Source: Bacillus timonensis (GTDB taxonomy: Bacteria; Bacillota; Bacilli; Bacillales; Bacillaceae_L). Taken from it: a stretch of DNA of 53,983 nt. Shown in pieces: positions 20,149-29,958 of the stretch. Every line of letters starts with the position of its first letter. The stretch's first letter is position 1. Made by a program: the position numbers and the translations under genes. A model generated the notes under the pieces. That model did not search any database and was not told the DNA's origin. It worked only from the letters and a program-made list of their open reading frames with translations. The DNA is taken from assembly GCF_000285535.1 (NCBI RefSeq), contig NZ_HE610992.1, positions 1 through 53,983 on the forward strand, written 5' to 3'.

Positions 20149-20439
20149 ATGGAAGTTACAGACGTTAGATTACGCCGCGTTAATACTGAAGGTAGAATGA
20201 GAGCGATTGCATCGATTACGTTAGATCATGAATTTGTTGTTCATGACATTCGTGTAATTGATGGCAACAATGGTTTATTTGTTGCAATGCCAAGCAAACG
20301 TACTCCAGATGGTGAGTTTCGTGACATCGCTCATCCAATTAACTCAAGTACGCGTGGGAAAATCCAAGATGCAGTACTAGCTGAGTATCACCGTTTAGGT
20401 GAAGTAGAGGTTGAGTTTGAAGAAGCGGGAGCATCTTAA
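20149..20439 (+). CDS. spoVG: SpoVG, RNA/DNA-binding regulator
   Basis: A 96-residue regulator affecting septation, virulence or cell-wall genes and spore cortex formation across Firmicutes. The sequence [19 protein letters not shown] through [15 protein letters not shown] is almost unchanged from B. subtilis. ATG 20149 with AAGGTGG (20134-20140) is preferred over GTG 20137, which lies inside that binding site. It is monocistronic with its own sigma-H promoter and terminator. Confidence 0.97.
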   Translation: MEVTDVRLRRVNTEGRMRAIASITLDHEFVVHDIRVIDGNNGLFVAMPSKRTPDGEFRDIAHPINSSTRGKIQDAVLAEYHRLGEVEVEFEEAGAS

Positions 20440-20458
20440 AATAAACATTTATAGCATC

Positions 20459-20488
20459 AAAGAGCCTACATCCTAATAGGCTCTTTTT
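20459..20488 (+). terminator. Terminator after spoVG
   Basis: The 10-bp stem AAAGAGCCTA / TAGGCTCTTT (20459-20468 with 20477-20486) runs into T residues. Confidence 0.85.
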
Positions 20489-20616
20489 CTTATTATTCAT
20501 TTCAGTAGCTCTAAAATTTACCTAATTAGTCGCAAGCCAAGCACTCTTTTCTATCCTCAAAATTTTCCCCAAAAAAATTTTCCAACCAAAAAAATCGTGT
20601 ACTTTCACTAGTTTTC

Positions 20617-20645
20617 TTGAAAATGGTCAATTTTTAAGATATATT
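20617..20645 (+). promoter_or_regulatory. Sigma-A promoter of glmU-prs
   Basis: TTGAAA (20617-20622), a 17-bp spacer and TATATT (20640-20645). The predicted leader to the glmU start is about 160 bases. I see no other gene in 20489-20811. Confidence 0.6.
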
Positions 20646-20811
20646 CAGAGTGGATATTAAGGTTTAACTTTAACTTAATCGTGCTTGAAAACTCGATTGA
20701 AAAAGTCAAAGCTTCAGGCGATGCCACAGGTTTTTAAAGAAGATTTTTTTGAACAAGCATGAAAAAAACCGGGCGCAATTTCGTCGAGGCGAATTATATG
20801 GAGGCCTAAAC

Positions 20812-22191
20812 ATGACAAATCGATATGGCGTGATTTTAGCTGCAGGGCAAGGAACACGTATGAAATCAAAGCTTTATAAGGTTCTACACCCTGTATGTGG
20901 AAAACCAATGGTTCAGCATGTAGTGGATCAACTTTCAAGTCTATCCCTACAGAAGCTTGTGACAATAGTTGGACATGGAGCGGAAAAAGTAAAAGCACAA
21001 ATTGGAGATAGAAGTCAATACGCCCTTCAAGAAGAACAGTTAGGGACAGCGCATGCCGTTATGCAGGCAGCTAACCACTTAGCAAACGAAAAGGGAGTAA
21101 CTTTGGTTGTTTGTGGTGATACTCCACTTATCACATCAGAAACAATGGCAGCCTTATTAGAACAACATGAACGTGCTGGGGCAAAAGCAACCATCCTAAC
21201 GGCTGTGGCTGCGGATCCAACAGGGTACGGAAGAATTGTTCGCAATGGGCAAGGACATGTTGAACGTATAGTCGAACATAAAGATGCAACAGAAGAAGAA
21301 CGTACCATTACCGAAATTAATACGGGTACATATTGCTTTGATAACGAAGCATTATTTGAGGCACTTTCAAATGTATCAAATGATAATGTTCAAGGGGAGT
21401 ACTACCTTCCTGACGTAATTGAAATCTTGAAAAATAAAGGTGAAATTGTATCAGCATTCCAGACTGCGTCTTTTGATGAAACTCTTGGGGTAAATGATCG
21501 TTATGCATTATCACAGGCAGAAAAATTAATGAAACAAAGAATTAATAAACAGCACATGATGAATGGTGTTACAATTATTGATCCTGATAATACGTATATT
21601 TCACCAGATGCCAAAATCGGTTCGGACACTGTTTTACACCCTGGAACAGTGCTCATTGGTGATGTTGAAATTGGTGCTGAATGTGAGATTGGTCCAAATT
21701 CAGAAATCAAGGACTGTAAAATTGGCGAGAGAACAGTAATCCGCCATTCAGTTGCACATGATAGTAGTATTGGAAACGATGTAGCAATCGGCCCATTTGC
21801 TCATATCCGTCCTGCTTCACAAATTAGTGATAAGGTGAAGGTTGGAAACTTTGTAGAGTTGAAGAAGGCCGTTTTCGGAGAAGGAAGTAAAGCATCTCAC
21901 TTAAGTTATATTGGGGATGCAGAGGTCGGAACAAATGTAAACATCGGATGTGGATCTATTACCGTAAACTATGATGGAAAAAATAAATTTTTAACAAAAA
22001 TTGAAGACAATGCATTTATTGGGTGCAATTCAAATTTAGTGGCTCCAGTTACAGTTGGAAAAGGAGCATATGTTGCAGCAGGCTCAACGATTACTAGCGA
22101 AGTACCAGGCAACGCTCTTGCCATTGCTAGGGCGCGTCAAGTAAATAAAGAGGATTATGTAGAACGTCTGAATCAAAAGAAAAATTCCTAA
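20812..22191 (+). CDS. glmU: Bifunctional UDP-GlcNAc pyrophosphorylase / GlcN-1-P acetyltransferase
   Basis: Makes UDP-N-acetylglucosamine for peptidoglycan and teichoic acids. The 459-residue product has the nucleotidyltransferase signature [13 protein letters not shown] at the N-terminus and a C-terminal left-handed beta-helix of hexapeptide repeats with [19 protein letters not shown] 20812 with TGGAGGC (20799-20805) is used; the upstream frame is leader. B. subtilis calls it gcaD. prs follows after 18 bp, probably in one operon. Confidence 0.97.
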   Translation: MTNRYGVILAAGQGTRMKSKLYKVLHPVCGKPMVQHVVDQLSSLSLQKLVTIVGHGAEKVKAQIGDRSQYALQEEQLGTAHAVMQAANHLANEKGVTLVVCGDTPLITSETMAALLEQHERAGAKATILTAVAADPTGYGRIVRNGQGHVERIVEHKDATEEERTITEINTGTYCFDNEALFEALSNVSNDNVQGEYYLPDVIEILKNKGEIVSAFQTASFDETLGVNDRYALSQAEKLMKQRINKQHMMNGVTIIDPDNTYISPDAKIGSDTVLHPGTVLIGDVEIGAECEIGPNSEIKDCKIGERTVIRHSVAHDSSIGNDVAIGPFAHIRPASQISDKVKVGNFVELKKAVFGEGSKASHLSYIGDAEVGTNVNIGCGSITVNYDGKNKFLTKIEDNAFIGCNSNLVAPVTVGKGAYVAAGSTITSEVPGNALAIARARQVNKEDYVERLNQKKNS

Positions 22192-22209
22192 TGGAGGTTG
22201 GGTAAGATC

Positions 22210-23163
22210 ATGCCTAATGAATACCGTGACTCAAGTTTAAAGGTATTTTCGTTAAATTCGAATGCGCCTTTGGCAGAAGAAATTGCAAAGTCCGTAGGTG
22301 TAGAGCTTGGGAAATGCTCTGTAACACGTTTTAGCGATGGAGAAATTCAAATTAACATTGAAGAAAGTATTCGTGGATGTGACGTTTTCGTTATACAATC
22401 AACGAGTGCACCAGTAAATGAGCATATCATGGAAGTATTAATCATGATTGATGCACTAAGACGTGCTTCGGCAAAGACCATAAATATTGTAATGCCCTAT
22501 TATGGGTATGCAAGACAGGACCGCAAAGCACGTGCACGTGAGCCAATCACTGCAAAGCTTATTGCGAATCTGCTGGAAACAGCTGGAGCGGACCGCGTTA
22601 TTACATTAGATCTTCATGCACCGCAAATTCAGGGCTTTTTTGATATCTTAATTGACCACCTAATGGGTGTTCCGATTTTATCCGATTATTTCAAAAGTAA
22701 AAATCTTGAAGATATTGTCATTGTATCTCCAGACCATGGTGGGGTTACACGTACACGTAAAATGGCGGATCGTTTAAAGGCTCCAATCGCAATTATTGAT
22801 AAACGTCGTCCGAGACCAAATGTGGCTGAGGTTATGAACATTGTTGGTAATATCGAAGGAAAAACTGCGATTCTCATTGATGACATCATTGACACAGCAG
22901 GAACCATTACATTAGCTGCAAATGCTCTTGTTGAAAATGGCGCTTCTGAGGTATATGCGTGCTGTACACACCCTGTGTTATCAGGTCCGGCAATCGAACG
23001 TATTCAAAATTCAAAAATCAAAGAACTAGTTGTAACCAATACCATTCTTTTACCAGAAGAAAAAAAGATTGATAAAATCAAAGAACTTTCTGTAGCTCCA
23101 CTTATCGGTGAAGCCATTATCCGTGTTCACGAGCAACAATCTGTCAGCACGCTCTTTGATTAA
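22210..23163 (+). CDS. prs: Ribose-phosphate pyrophosphokinase (PRPP synthase)
   Basis: Forms PRPP from ribose 5-phosphate and ATP for nucleotide, His and Trp synthesis. It is 317 residues, identical in length to B. subtilis Prs. Visible are [16 protein letters not shown], the catalytic [16 protein letters not shown] loop, [12 protein letters not shown] and the PRPP site [19 protein letters not shown] (22193-22198) precedes ATG 22210 by 11 bases. Its product is the effector of PurR, encoded upstream. Confidence 0.97.
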   Translation: MPNEYRDSSLKVFSLNSNAPLAEEIAKSVGVELGKCSVTRFSDGEIQINIEESIRGCDVFVIQSTSAPVNEHIMEVLIMIDALRRASAKTINIVMPYYGYARQDRKARAREPITAKLIANLLETAGADRVITLDLHAPQIQGFFDILIDHLMGVPILSDYFKSKNLEDIVIVSPDHGGVTRTRKMADRLKAPIAIIDKRRPRPNVAEVMNIVGNIEGKTAILIDDIIDTAGTITLAANALVENGASEVYACCTHPVLSGPAIERIQNSKIKELVVTNTILLPEEKKIDKIKELSVAPLIGEAIIRVHEQQSVSTLFD

Positions 23164-23164
23164 T

Positions 23165-23286
23165 AAGAAAAGCGCAAGGCGCCCGTCTATCGGCAACAAG
23201 CATAAGGCGAGCGCTGACAGAAGGTGCTTTTTACCTTCAAAAGCGAGTGACTTATGACCTCGAGCCGATGGCGCCTGGAGCTAGAC
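23165..23286 (+). repeat. Interspersed repeat family 2, copy c
   Basis: Begins AGAAAAGCGCAAGGCGCC and ends GGCGCCTGGAGCTAGAC, with complementary GGCGCC blocks near both ends. The middle carries GACAGAAGGTGCTTTTTACC-like sequence and GTGACTTATGACCTCGAG. It begins two bases after the prs stop codon and may act as its terminator. Confidence 0.85.
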
Positions 23287-23315
23287 AACGTAGACACTAT
23301 CTTTTTAAAAATAAG

Positions 23316-23341
23316 GTTTACTTCACCATCTTTAGGGGAAT
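23316..23341 (+). promoter_or_regulatory. Sigma-B promoter of ctc
   Basis: GTTTAC (23316-23321), a 14-bp spacer and GGGAAT (23336-23341) fit the general-stress sigma-B pattern (GTTTAA / GGGWAW). ctc is the classic sigma-B target. Confidence 0.7.
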
Positions 23342-23381
23342 TTTAGTAATATGACTAAATCTTCCAAGGATGGTGTATATC

Positions 23382-24014
23382 ATGTCTGCAGTTTTAGAAG
23401 CGACAGAACGAGTAAAGGATAAACATTCAACATTAACGAAAATTAGACAAGCGGGAAATATTCCTGCAGTCTTAAATGGTCCGAATCAAAGTAAGCCTAT
23501 TTACGTGAATAGTGCAGACTTCTTAAAAACAATTCGAACCACCGGTAGAAATGGGATTATTAAGCTAGCTTTAGATAATAATGAGCATTCAGTTATGCTG
23601 CATGAAATTCAAACAGATCCAATTAAAAGTGAAATAATTCATGCGGATTTTCAGATTGTAAATATGTCTTCAGAAGTTACAGTCGACGTAACAATAAATT
23701 TAGTTGGGGAAGCAGCTGGTGTGAAGGATGGAGGAGTACTACAACAGTCTATCCATCAGATATCCATCTCTGCTCTTCCGTCTGAAATTCCACAGGTAAT
23801 TGATGTTGATGTCTCACAGTTACAGGTTGGAGAGACAATCAAGTTGGAAGATATAGATACAAAGGGCAAATATACAATTAACCAGGATACTTCACAGGTT
23901 GTGGCATCTGTTCTTGCACCACGACAGGAAGAAGAGATTAGTACAGGTGAAGAACAAGAGCCTGGTGAGCCTGAAAACCTGGAAGGCAGAGAAACAAATG
24001 AATCTGCTGAATGA
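23382..24014 (+). CDS. ctc: General stress protein Ctc (bL25 family)
   Basis: Ribosomal protein L25/TL5 homologue that binds 5S rRNA in the 50S subunit under stress. The 210-residue protein has the N-terminal L25 domain (about 1-95, including VMLHEIQTDPIKSEIIHADF), the C-terminal beta domain of the TL5 type, and a Glu-rich tail. ATG 23382 with AAGGATGG (23366-23373) is used. It has its own sigma-B promoter and terminator between prs and pth. Confidence 0.94.
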   Translation: MSAVLEATERVKDKHSTLTKIRQAGNIPAVLNGPNQSKPIYVNSADFLKTIRTTGRNGIIKLALDNNEHSVMLHEIQTDPIKSEIIHADFQIVNMSSEVTVDVTINLVGEAAGVKDGGVLQQSIHQISISALPSEIPQVIDVDVSQLQVGETIKLEDIDTKGKYTINQDTSQVVASVLAPRQEEEISTGEEQEPGEPENLEGRETNESAE

Positions 24015-24035
24015 ACGGACGAAGACTAATAGGTT

Positions 24036-24064
24036 GGACGTAACCAAAATGGTTACGTCCTTTT
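24036..24064 (+). terminator. Terminator after ctc
   Basis: A perfect 10-bp stem GGACGTAACC / GGTTACGTCC (24036-24045 with 24051-24060) with an AAAAT loop, followed by TTTT. Confidence 0.85.
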
Positions 24065-24124
24065 GCCACATCTAGCGCAAAGTATGCGTTGCACTATTGT
24101 TTATTCGTAAATGGGGGAAGTAAA

Positions 24125-24688
24125 ATGAAGTTAATAGTTGGGTTAGGGAATCCAGGTAGGCAGTATGAAGAAACAAGACATAATGTCGGGTTTAAAGTGA
24201 TTGATGAGCTTTCTGAGCAATTACATATCCCTTTGGACAAAGCAAAGTTTAACGGAGTATATGGACAGGGTATCGTGAATGGGGAGAAAGTTCTACTTTT
24301 AAAACCACTTACATATATGAATTTATCGGGAGAAAGTATCAGGCCCCTCATGGATTATTATGATATTCTAGTAGAAGATATCCTTGTTGTATATGACGAA
24401 CTTGATTTACCTGTAGGAAAAATTAGGCTTCGTGAAAAAGGAAGTGCAGGTGGGCATAACGGAATGAAATCAATTATTCACCATTTGGGCACTCAAGAAT
24501 TTAAGCGTATTCGAATTGGAATCAGTCGCCCGACAAATGGCATGAAAATAGCAGACTATGTTCTTGGGCGTTTTCAAGCAGAAGAGGTACAGGATATAAA
24601 AAGTGCAGTTCAAAACTCAGCTGTAGCGGCAGAAAAATGGGTATCAGCACCATTTTTACAGGTAATGAACGAATTTAATGCAAAGTAA
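24125..24688 (+). CDS. pth: Peptidyl-tRNA hydrolase (SpoVC)
   Basis: Releases tRNA from stalled peptidyl-tRNA. The 187-residue product has [22 protein letters not shown] with the catalytic His, the [11 protein letters not shown] segment, [15 protein letters not shown] with the conserved Asp, and [15 protein letters not shown] 24125 behind GGGGGAAG is used; the extension upstream is not family-like. Known as spoVC in B. subtilis from a sporulation-defective allele. Confidence 0.97.
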   Translation: MKLIVGLGNPGRQYEETRHNVGFKVIDELSEQLHIPLDKAKFNGVYGQGIVNGEKVLLLKPLTYMNLSGESIRPLMDYYDILVEDILVVYDELDLPVGKIRLREKGSAGGHNGMKSIIHHLGTQEFKRIRIGISRPTNGMKIADYVLGRFQAEEVQDIKSAVQNSAVAAEKWVSAPFLQVMNEFNAK

Positions 24689-24877
24689 TGTAATATGATT
24701 AGCTATAATCAGTCGGAGCTCAGTCCCTCTGCATAAAGATATAGTCTCCGGCGGAAGCCACGATATTTCTAAGGTGATTTATCGAGCAGGAAGATTAAAG
24801 ACTAAAATGCGCAACAATCTGTGGGTCAAAAAACTGGGCGCAACTGCGCGAACGCGCATATTGATTAAGGTGGCTGT

Positions 24878-24907
24878 GAATAAAGAATCTCCTCGCGGTT
24901 TATACTA
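24878..24907 (+). promoter_or_regulatory. Sigma-G-type promoter of fin
   Basis: GAATA (24878-24882), 18 bp, TATACTA (24901-24907): the forespore pattern with one mismatch in the -10. In B. subtilis fin is read by sigma F and sigma G. The GC-rich palindrome TGCGCGAACGCGCA at 24845-24858 lies 20 bp upstream. The rest of 24689-24877 shows nothing I recognise. Confidence 0.6.
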
Positions 24908-24948
24908 GAAAGTGTAAACGTTGGAACGTAATCATGAGGAGGATTCTT

Positions 24949-25179
24949 ATGTCACTACACTACCATTGTCGTCATTGTGGTGTGAAAGTTGGTAGCATTG
25001 ATAACTTGTCTCTACATAGTGAAAGTCTAGGATTTCATCAATTAACAGATGAAGAAAGACAAGAGATGATTTCCTATCAATCAAACGGCGATATTCATGT
25101 GAAGACAATATGTGAGGATTGTCAGGAGGCATTGCAACGAAATCCTGATTATCATCAATTTGAATCATTTATTCAATAA
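24949..25179 (+). CDS. fin: Fin, anti-sigma-F factor (YabK)
   Basis: Small zinc protein that shuts off sigma F in the forespore so that sigma G can take over. The 76-residue product, the same length as in B. subtilis, has two CxxC pairs (HCRHC and ICEDC) and the conserved [18 protein letters not shown] segment. ATG 24949 behind GAGGAGG is used. It is the counterpart of CsfB at the left end, so both forespore sigma-switching anti-factors sit in this window. Confidence 0.95.
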   Translation: MSLHYHCRHCGVKVGSIDNLSLHSESLGFHQLTDEERQEMISYQSNGDIHVKTICEDCQEALQRNPDYHQFESFIQ

Positions 25180-25180
25180 G

Positions 25181-25216
25181 AAAAAAAGCTTTGGCCTGTA
25201 CAACCAAAGCATTTTT
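25181..25216 (+). terminator. Terminator after fin
   Basis: GCTTTGG (25188-25194) pairs with CCAAAGC (25204-25210), flanked by a run of A before and T after. Confidence 0.75.
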
Positions 25217-25345
25217 CTATTTATGTAAAATAGATATAAATCTATTTTTATGAGATATAGGAAATCAATTAGACTAGGACAACATTGAATAGGTATGAAC
25301 GCAACTGAATTTGTTGCCAAGTACTTAGAGAGGGGGTAACCTGAG

Positions 25346-28300
25346 TTGCTTTACGGACTACAACAGTATGTGGGAAACAATGATGAATTAAAATCAATTA
25401 TAAATGGAATAGATGAAGGCTTACGTGAACAGTTAGTTGCAGGTTTATCCGGCTCAGCTCGCACTGTATTTGCGGCAGCTCTATATAGACAAACCAAAAG
25501 ACCCATATTAGTCGTTACTCATAATTTGTACCAGGCACAGAAAATATATGAGGATTTAAATGGGCTTTTAGAAGAAGACGAGGTATTCCTTTATCCAGTG
25601 AATGAATTAATTGCTTCAGAAATAGGAATTGCAAGCCCAGAGTTAAAAGGGCAACGATTAGAAGCGCTTAATTATTGGAGTCACCAATCAAAGGGTGTCA
25701 TTGTAGCTCCTATTGCGGGATTAAAGAGAATTCTGCCACCAAAGAAACTATGGAACGAAAGCCAACTTACGTTCACGGTTGGACATGATATTGAAGTGTC
25801 AAGTACATTAGAAAAACTAGTTGGGATGGGCTATGAACGAGTGTCGATGGTATCAGCGCCTGGAGAATATAGTCTACGAGGGGGGATTCTCGATATTTAC
25901 CCCTTAACAGTGGAAAATCCAGTACGGATTGAATTGTTTGATACAGAAGTCGATTCTATACGTACCTTCTCACTAGAGGACCAACGATCACAAGGAAAAA
26001 TCAACTCAATTGTAGTTGGACCTGCGACTGAAATTTTATTAACGCCAACACATTTTGAAAAAGGTGCTAGTAAATTAGAGGAAGGCTTAGCCAAAAGCCT
26101 AAAAAAGGTTAAGGATGAAAAAGCAAAAGAATTGCTTTTAGAGAACATTTCTTATGAACTTGAACAATTAAAAAGCGGGCAAAGTATACAGCAAATGTTT
26201 AAATATCTATCCCTTGTTTATGACCAGCCTGCTAGTTTACTAGACTATTTGCCTGATAATGGACTCGTTCTATTAGATGAAATTAGTAGAGTTCAGGAGA
26301 TGGCAGAGAGTCTTGATAAGGAAGAAGCTGAATGGGTTACAAGTCTGCTATCTCAAGGTGAGATTATCCATAATATTACCTTGTCTCATCAGTTCGCAAA
26401 GCTCCTTCAAAGAACGCGTTATCCGTTAATCTACCTTTCCTTATTCTTACGGCATGTACCACATACAAGCCCACAGAATATTTTAAATATGTCGTGCAAA
26501 CAGATGCAAAATTTTCACGGCCAAATGCATGTTCTAAAAGCAGAGCTTGAACGATGGCAAAAAGGAAATTACTCTGTCATTTTTCTCGGTTCAAATGAAG
26601 AACGTGTAAAAAAACTGGAACAGGTCTTGTCGGACTATGAGATCAATGCATTTGCTAGTAAGAGTGACGGAGATATTTTGCTAGGAAAAGCGCAAATCAT
26701 GCTTGGTGATCTACAGGATGGCTTTGAACTGCCATTACAACGTATTGCGGTGATAACAGAGGAAGAGCTTTTTAAGAAAAAAATGCAAAAAACAAAACGA
26801 AAGCAAAAGCTTTCGAATGCAGAGCGAATTAAAAGTTACTCCGAGTTACAGGTTGGCGATCATGTTGTTCACGTGAATCATGGAATCGGGAAGTACTTAG
26901 GAATTGAAACATTAGAAATCAATGGAATTCATAAGGATTATTTGCATATTCGCTATCAGGGCGATGATAAGCTTTATGTACCTGTAGACCAAATTGAACA
27001 GGTGCAAAAGTATGTGGGGTCAGAAGGTAAAGAACCGAAAATTTACAAATTAGGTGGAACAGACTGGAAACGTGTCAAGAAGAAAGTTGAATCATCCGTT
27101 CAAGATATCGCAGATGATTTAATTAAGCTATACGCTGAACGTGAGGCGAGTAAGGGATTTGCATTCTCTCCTGATGGAGAAATGCAAAGAGAGTTTGAGG
27201 CCTTATTCCCTTATCAGGAAACAGAGGATCAGTTACGGTCTATTCAAGAAATTAAAAAGGATATGGAACGTGAACGACCAATGGATCGTCTTCTTTGTGG
27301 GGATGTGGGTTACGGGAAGACGGAGGTTGCAATTCGTGCTGCATTCAAGGCAATTATGGACGGAAAACAGGTTGCAATCTTAGTTCCAACTACGATTTTA
27401 GCACAGCAGCATTATGAGACAATCCGTGAGAGATTCCAAGAATTCCCGATTTCAATAGGACTATTAAGTCGTTTCCGTTCGAAGAAACAACAAACGGAAG
27501 TAATGAAAGGGTTAAAATCCGGTACTATCGATATGGTTGTAGGAACACATCGTCTACTATCCAAAGATATTACGTATAAAGATTTGGGACTTTTAATTAT
27601 TGATGAAGAACAGCGTTTTGGTGTTACACATAAGGAAAAAATTAAGCAATTAAAAGCAAATATAGATGTACTCACATTGACAGCAACTCCTATCCCACGG
27701 ACACTTCATATGTCCATGCTCGGAGTTCGCGATTTGTCCGTTATTGAAACACCACCTGAAAATCGTTTTCCGGTTCAAACTTATGTTGTTGAATATAACG
27801 GTGAGCTAATAAGAGAAGCAATTGAACGAGAAATGGCAAGAGACGGCCAAGTGTACTTTTTATATAACCGAGTTGAGGACATTGAAAGAAAGGCAGAAGA
27901 AATTTCAATGCTTGTTCCAGATGCAAGGATTGCGTATGCCCACGGAAAAATGTCCGAAAATGAACTAGAATCAGTCATTTTAAATTTCCTTGATGGTCAA
28001 TACGATGTCCTGGTTACAACAACTATTATCGAAACAGGTGTTGATATTCCGAATGTAAATACCTTGATTGTCCAGGATGCTGACCGCATGGGACTTTCAC
28101 AACTTTATCAGTTAAGAGGTCGTGTAGGGCGCTCTAATCGTGTAGCGTATGCGTATTTTACTTATCGCAAAGATAAGGTCCTAAACGAAGTAGCGGAGAA
28201 ACGACTTCAAGCAATTAAGGAATTTACAGAACTTGGTTCAGGCTTCAAAATTGCAATGCGTGACTTATCGATTCGTGGAGCAGGAAATATTTTAGGAGCA

Positions 28301-28882
28301 CAGCAGCACGGGTTTATTGATTCTGTTGGATTTGACCTTTATTCTCAAATGCTGAAAGAAGCAATCGAAGAACGTATGGGAGATACGGCAGCTGTAAAAC
28401 AAGTAAATGTGGAAATCGATGTAGAAGTAGATGCATATATTCCGGATGCCTATATAGCAGATGGACGTCAAAAAATTGATATGTATAAGCGTTTCAGAGG
28501 CATTACAACTATGGAAGATATAGAAGAGCTACAAGAGGAAATGATTGACCGTTTTGGTGAATATCCGGAAGAGGTTAATTACTTATTCAAGATTGCTAAA
28601 ATTAAGGTTTATGCTTTAGCTGAAGGAGTTATCTCCATAAAACAGGCTAAGCAAGAAGTTACAATTCTTTTATCGGAAGAGGAAAGTAGCAAAATTAATG
28701 GCGAGAAGATATTTAAGTTAGGGAATACATTCGGACGAATGATTAGTCTTGGAATGGAAGGAAGTAAATTAAAAATTGTCATCCAAACAAAAGGTCTAGA
28801 AGTAAACCAATGGTTAGGTATTGTCCATGATATGGTGCAAGGATTACAAGGTGTCAAAAAAGAAAATGTGAATGCGGTCTAA
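25346..28882 (+). CDS. mfd: Transcription-repair coupling factor Mfd
   Basis: DNA translocase that removes RNA polymerase stalled at lesions and recruits UvrA. The 1178-residue protein has an N-terminal UvrB-like domain, the RNA-polymerase-interacting CarD-like domain (about 490-560, GDHVVHVNHGIGKYLG) and the RecG-like helicase with Walker A GDVGYGKTE at 652-660. DEEQ lies at 753-756 and LRGRVGRS follows in motif VI. A C-terminal TRCF domain ends it. TTG 25346 with GAGGGGG about nine bases upstream gives the usual N-terminus MLYGLQQY. Confidence 0.97.
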   Translation: MLYGLQQYVGNNDELKSIINGIDEGLREQLVAGLSGSARTVFAAALYRQTKRPILVVTHNLYQAQKIYEDLNGLLEEDEVFLYPVNELIASEIGIASPELKGQRLEALNYWSHQSKGVIVAPIAGLKRILPPKKLWNESQLTFTVGHDIEVSSTLEKLVGMGYERVSMVSAPGEYSLRGGILDIYPLTVENPVRIELFDTEVDSIRTFSLEDQRSQGKINSIVVGPATEILLTPTHFEKGASKLEEGLAKSLKKVKDEKAKELLLENISYELEQLKSGQSIQQMFKYLSLVYDQPASLLDYLPDNGLVLLDEISRVQEMAESLDKEEAEWVTSLLSQGEIIHNITLSHQFAKLLQRTRYPLIYLSLFLRHVPHTSPQNILNMSCKQMQNFHGQMHVLKAELERWQKGNYSVIFLGSNEERVKKLEQVLSDYEINAFASKSDGDILLGKAQIMLGDLQDGFELPLQRIAVITEEELFKKKMQKTKRKQKLSNAERIKSYSELQVGDHVVHVNHGIGKYLGIETLEINGIHKDYLHIRYQGDDKLYVPVDQIEQVQKYVGSEGKEPKIYKLGGTDWKRVKKKVESSVQDIADDLIKLYAEREASKGFAFSPDGEMQREFEALFPYQETEDQLRSIQEIKKDMERERPMDRLLCGDVGYGKTEVAIRAAFKAIMDGKQVAILVPTTILAQQHYETIRERFQEFPISIGLLSRFRSKKQQTEVMKGLKSGTIDMVVGTHRLLSKDITYKDLGLLIIDEEQRFGVTHKEKIKQLKANIDVLTLTATPIPRTLHMSMLGVRDLSVIETPPENRFPVQTYVVEYNGELIREAIEREMARDGQVYFLYNRVEDIERKAEEISMLVPDARIAYAHGKMSENELESVILNFLDGQYDVLVTTTIIETGVDIPNVNTLIVQDADRMGLSQLYQLRGRVGRSNRVAYAYFTYRKDKVLNEVAEKRLQAIKEFTELGSGFKIAMRDLSIRGAGNILGAQQHGFIDSVGFDLYSQMLKEAIEERMGDTAAVKQVNVEIDVEVDAYIPDAYIADGRQKIDMYKRFRGITTMEDIEELQEEMIDRFGEYPEEVNYLFKIAKIKVYALAEGVISIKQAKQEVTILLSEEESSKINGEKIFKLGNTFGRMISLGMEGSKLKIVIQTKGLEVNQWLGIVHDMVQGLQGVKKENVNAV

Positions 28883-29014
28883 TTTATTTGGCAGAAGTTC
28901 TCGATTACTATAAAAGGTGGATAGAAAGTTCTAAGGAATAGAACCAAAGTCGTGGGGGCAAATAGTTCTGTTGTATGGTTATTTTTACCTCTAACGAAAA
29001 ATCACAATCATCGT

Positions 29015-29043
29015 GAATAGAACTTTGTTGGTGTAAGATACTA
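29015..29043 (+). promoter_or_regulatory. Sigma-G-type promoter of spoVT
   Basis: GAATA (29015-29019), 17 bp, GATACTA (29037-29043). spoVT is a sigma-G gene in B. subtilis. The start codon lies about 250 bases downstream because a family-1 repeat fills the leader. Upstream, 28883-29014 contains only a GTTCTA-AGGAA-TAGAAC hairpin near 28930. Confidence 0.55.
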
Positions 29044-29093
29044 AACTCAACAACAAATGGTGATTTATTCAAATCTAGACAAATTGTACATTA

Positions 29094-29246
29094 TGTGTAT
29101 GTTCAAAATGAGGATGAAAAGGACCGAGAAGTTCGAGGCGGCGCAGCTTTGAGTACCAGAGCGTATGCAGTAAATACGTGAGCAACGCAACAGCAAGCCA
29201 ACGAAGAAATTTCGAAGTGTCATTTTTACCGCAAATTTTGAACATC
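29094..29246 (+). repeat. Interspersed repeat family 1, copy 3 (MITE-like)
   Basis: The cleanest copy, 153 bp, bounded by TATGTTCAAAA and TTTTGAACATC inverted ends. Internal words GGACCGAGAAGTTCGAGGCG, GTACCAGAGCGTATGC and AGCAAGCCAACGAAGAAATT recur in copies 1 (inverted) and 2. It lies between the predicted spoVT promoter and start codon. No coding frame is credible. Confidence 0.88.
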
Positions 29247-29299
29247 TCATCAATCACCACTATTCTTTAATCATCAGATGAAAGTGAGGCAGCATAAGA

Positions 29300-29836
29300 A
29301 TGAAGGCAACTGGAATTGTTCGTCGAATTGATGATTTAGGTCGAGTAGTCATCCCGAAAGAAATCCGTAGAACGTTACGTATTAGAGAGGGAGACCCATT
29401 AGAGATTTTTGTTGATCGTGATGGAGAGGTTATTTTAAAGAAGTATTCTCCAATTAGTGAACTTAGCGATTTTGCAAAGGAATATGCAGAGGCACTTTTT
29501 GATAGCTTAGGACATCAAGTACTTATTTGTGACCGTGATGCATTTATCGCGGTTGCAGGGGGCTCCAAAAAAGAATACTTAAATAAAAACATAAGCGAAC
29601 TAATTGAGAAATCGATGGAGGATCGAACGTCTATTTTGGAAACAGAAGAACGTCAAGTATCCATTGCAGAGGGCGCTGATGAAACAATCTCATCATATAC
29701 AATTGGTCCTATCATTGCAAATGGAGACCCAATTGGCGCAGTTGTGATTTTATCAAAAGAAAAAGCACTTGGTGAAGTGGAACAAAAAGCAGTAGAAACT
29801 GCAGCGGGGTTCCTCGCACGACAAATGGAACAGTAA
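29300..29836 (+). CDS. spoVT: SpoVT, forespore transcription regulator
   Basis: Sigma-G-dependent activator/repressor that tunes late forespore genes. It is 178 residues, the B. subtilis length. The N-terminal SpoVT-AbrB domain (MKATGIVRRIDDLGRVVIPKEIRRTLRI in parts, residues 1-50) is followed by a C-terminal GAF-like domain (about 55-178). GTGAGGC precedes ATG 29300. It is monocistronic with a strong terminator behind a repeat element. Confidence 0.97.
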   Translation: MKATGIVRRIDDLGRVVIPKEIRRTLRIREGDPLEIFVDRDGEVILKKYSPISELSDFAKEYAEALFDSLGHQVLICDRDAFIAVAGGSKKEYLNKNISELIEKSMEDRTSILETEERQVSIAEGADETISSYTIGPIIANGDPIGAVVILSKEKALGEVEQKAVETAAGFLARQMEQ

Positions 29837-29838
29837 TC

Positions 29839-29955
29839 GAGAAAAGCGATGCGCCTTGACCAGACCTACAAGCATAAGACGAACATGTGCGGGAAATCCT
29901 GATTTCTGGAGTGATTTGACTTATGACCTAGGGCCTTGGCGCGCTGGAGCTAGAC
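29839..29955 (+). repeat. Interspersed repeat family 2, copy d
   Basis: Begins GAGAAAAGCGATGCGCC and ends GCGCTGGAGCTAGAC. ACAAGCATAAGACGA and GACTTATGACCTAGGGCC match copies a and c, while the central part is diverged. It lies between the spoVT stop and its terminator, the same arrangement as copy a behind metG. Confidence 0.75.
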
Positions 29956-29958
29956 ATG

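Noticed and set aside
24070-24092. TCTAGCGCAAAGTATGCGTTG as another family-2 fragment
   Set aside because: Only the short TCTAGCGC word agrees; too little to separate from chance.
24689-24877. Possible RNA gene or repeat between pth and fin (CTCCGGCGGAAGCC segment)
   Set aside because: I could not build a cloverleaf or a known riboswitch fold, and found no second copy in the window; only the palindrome was kept as an observation.
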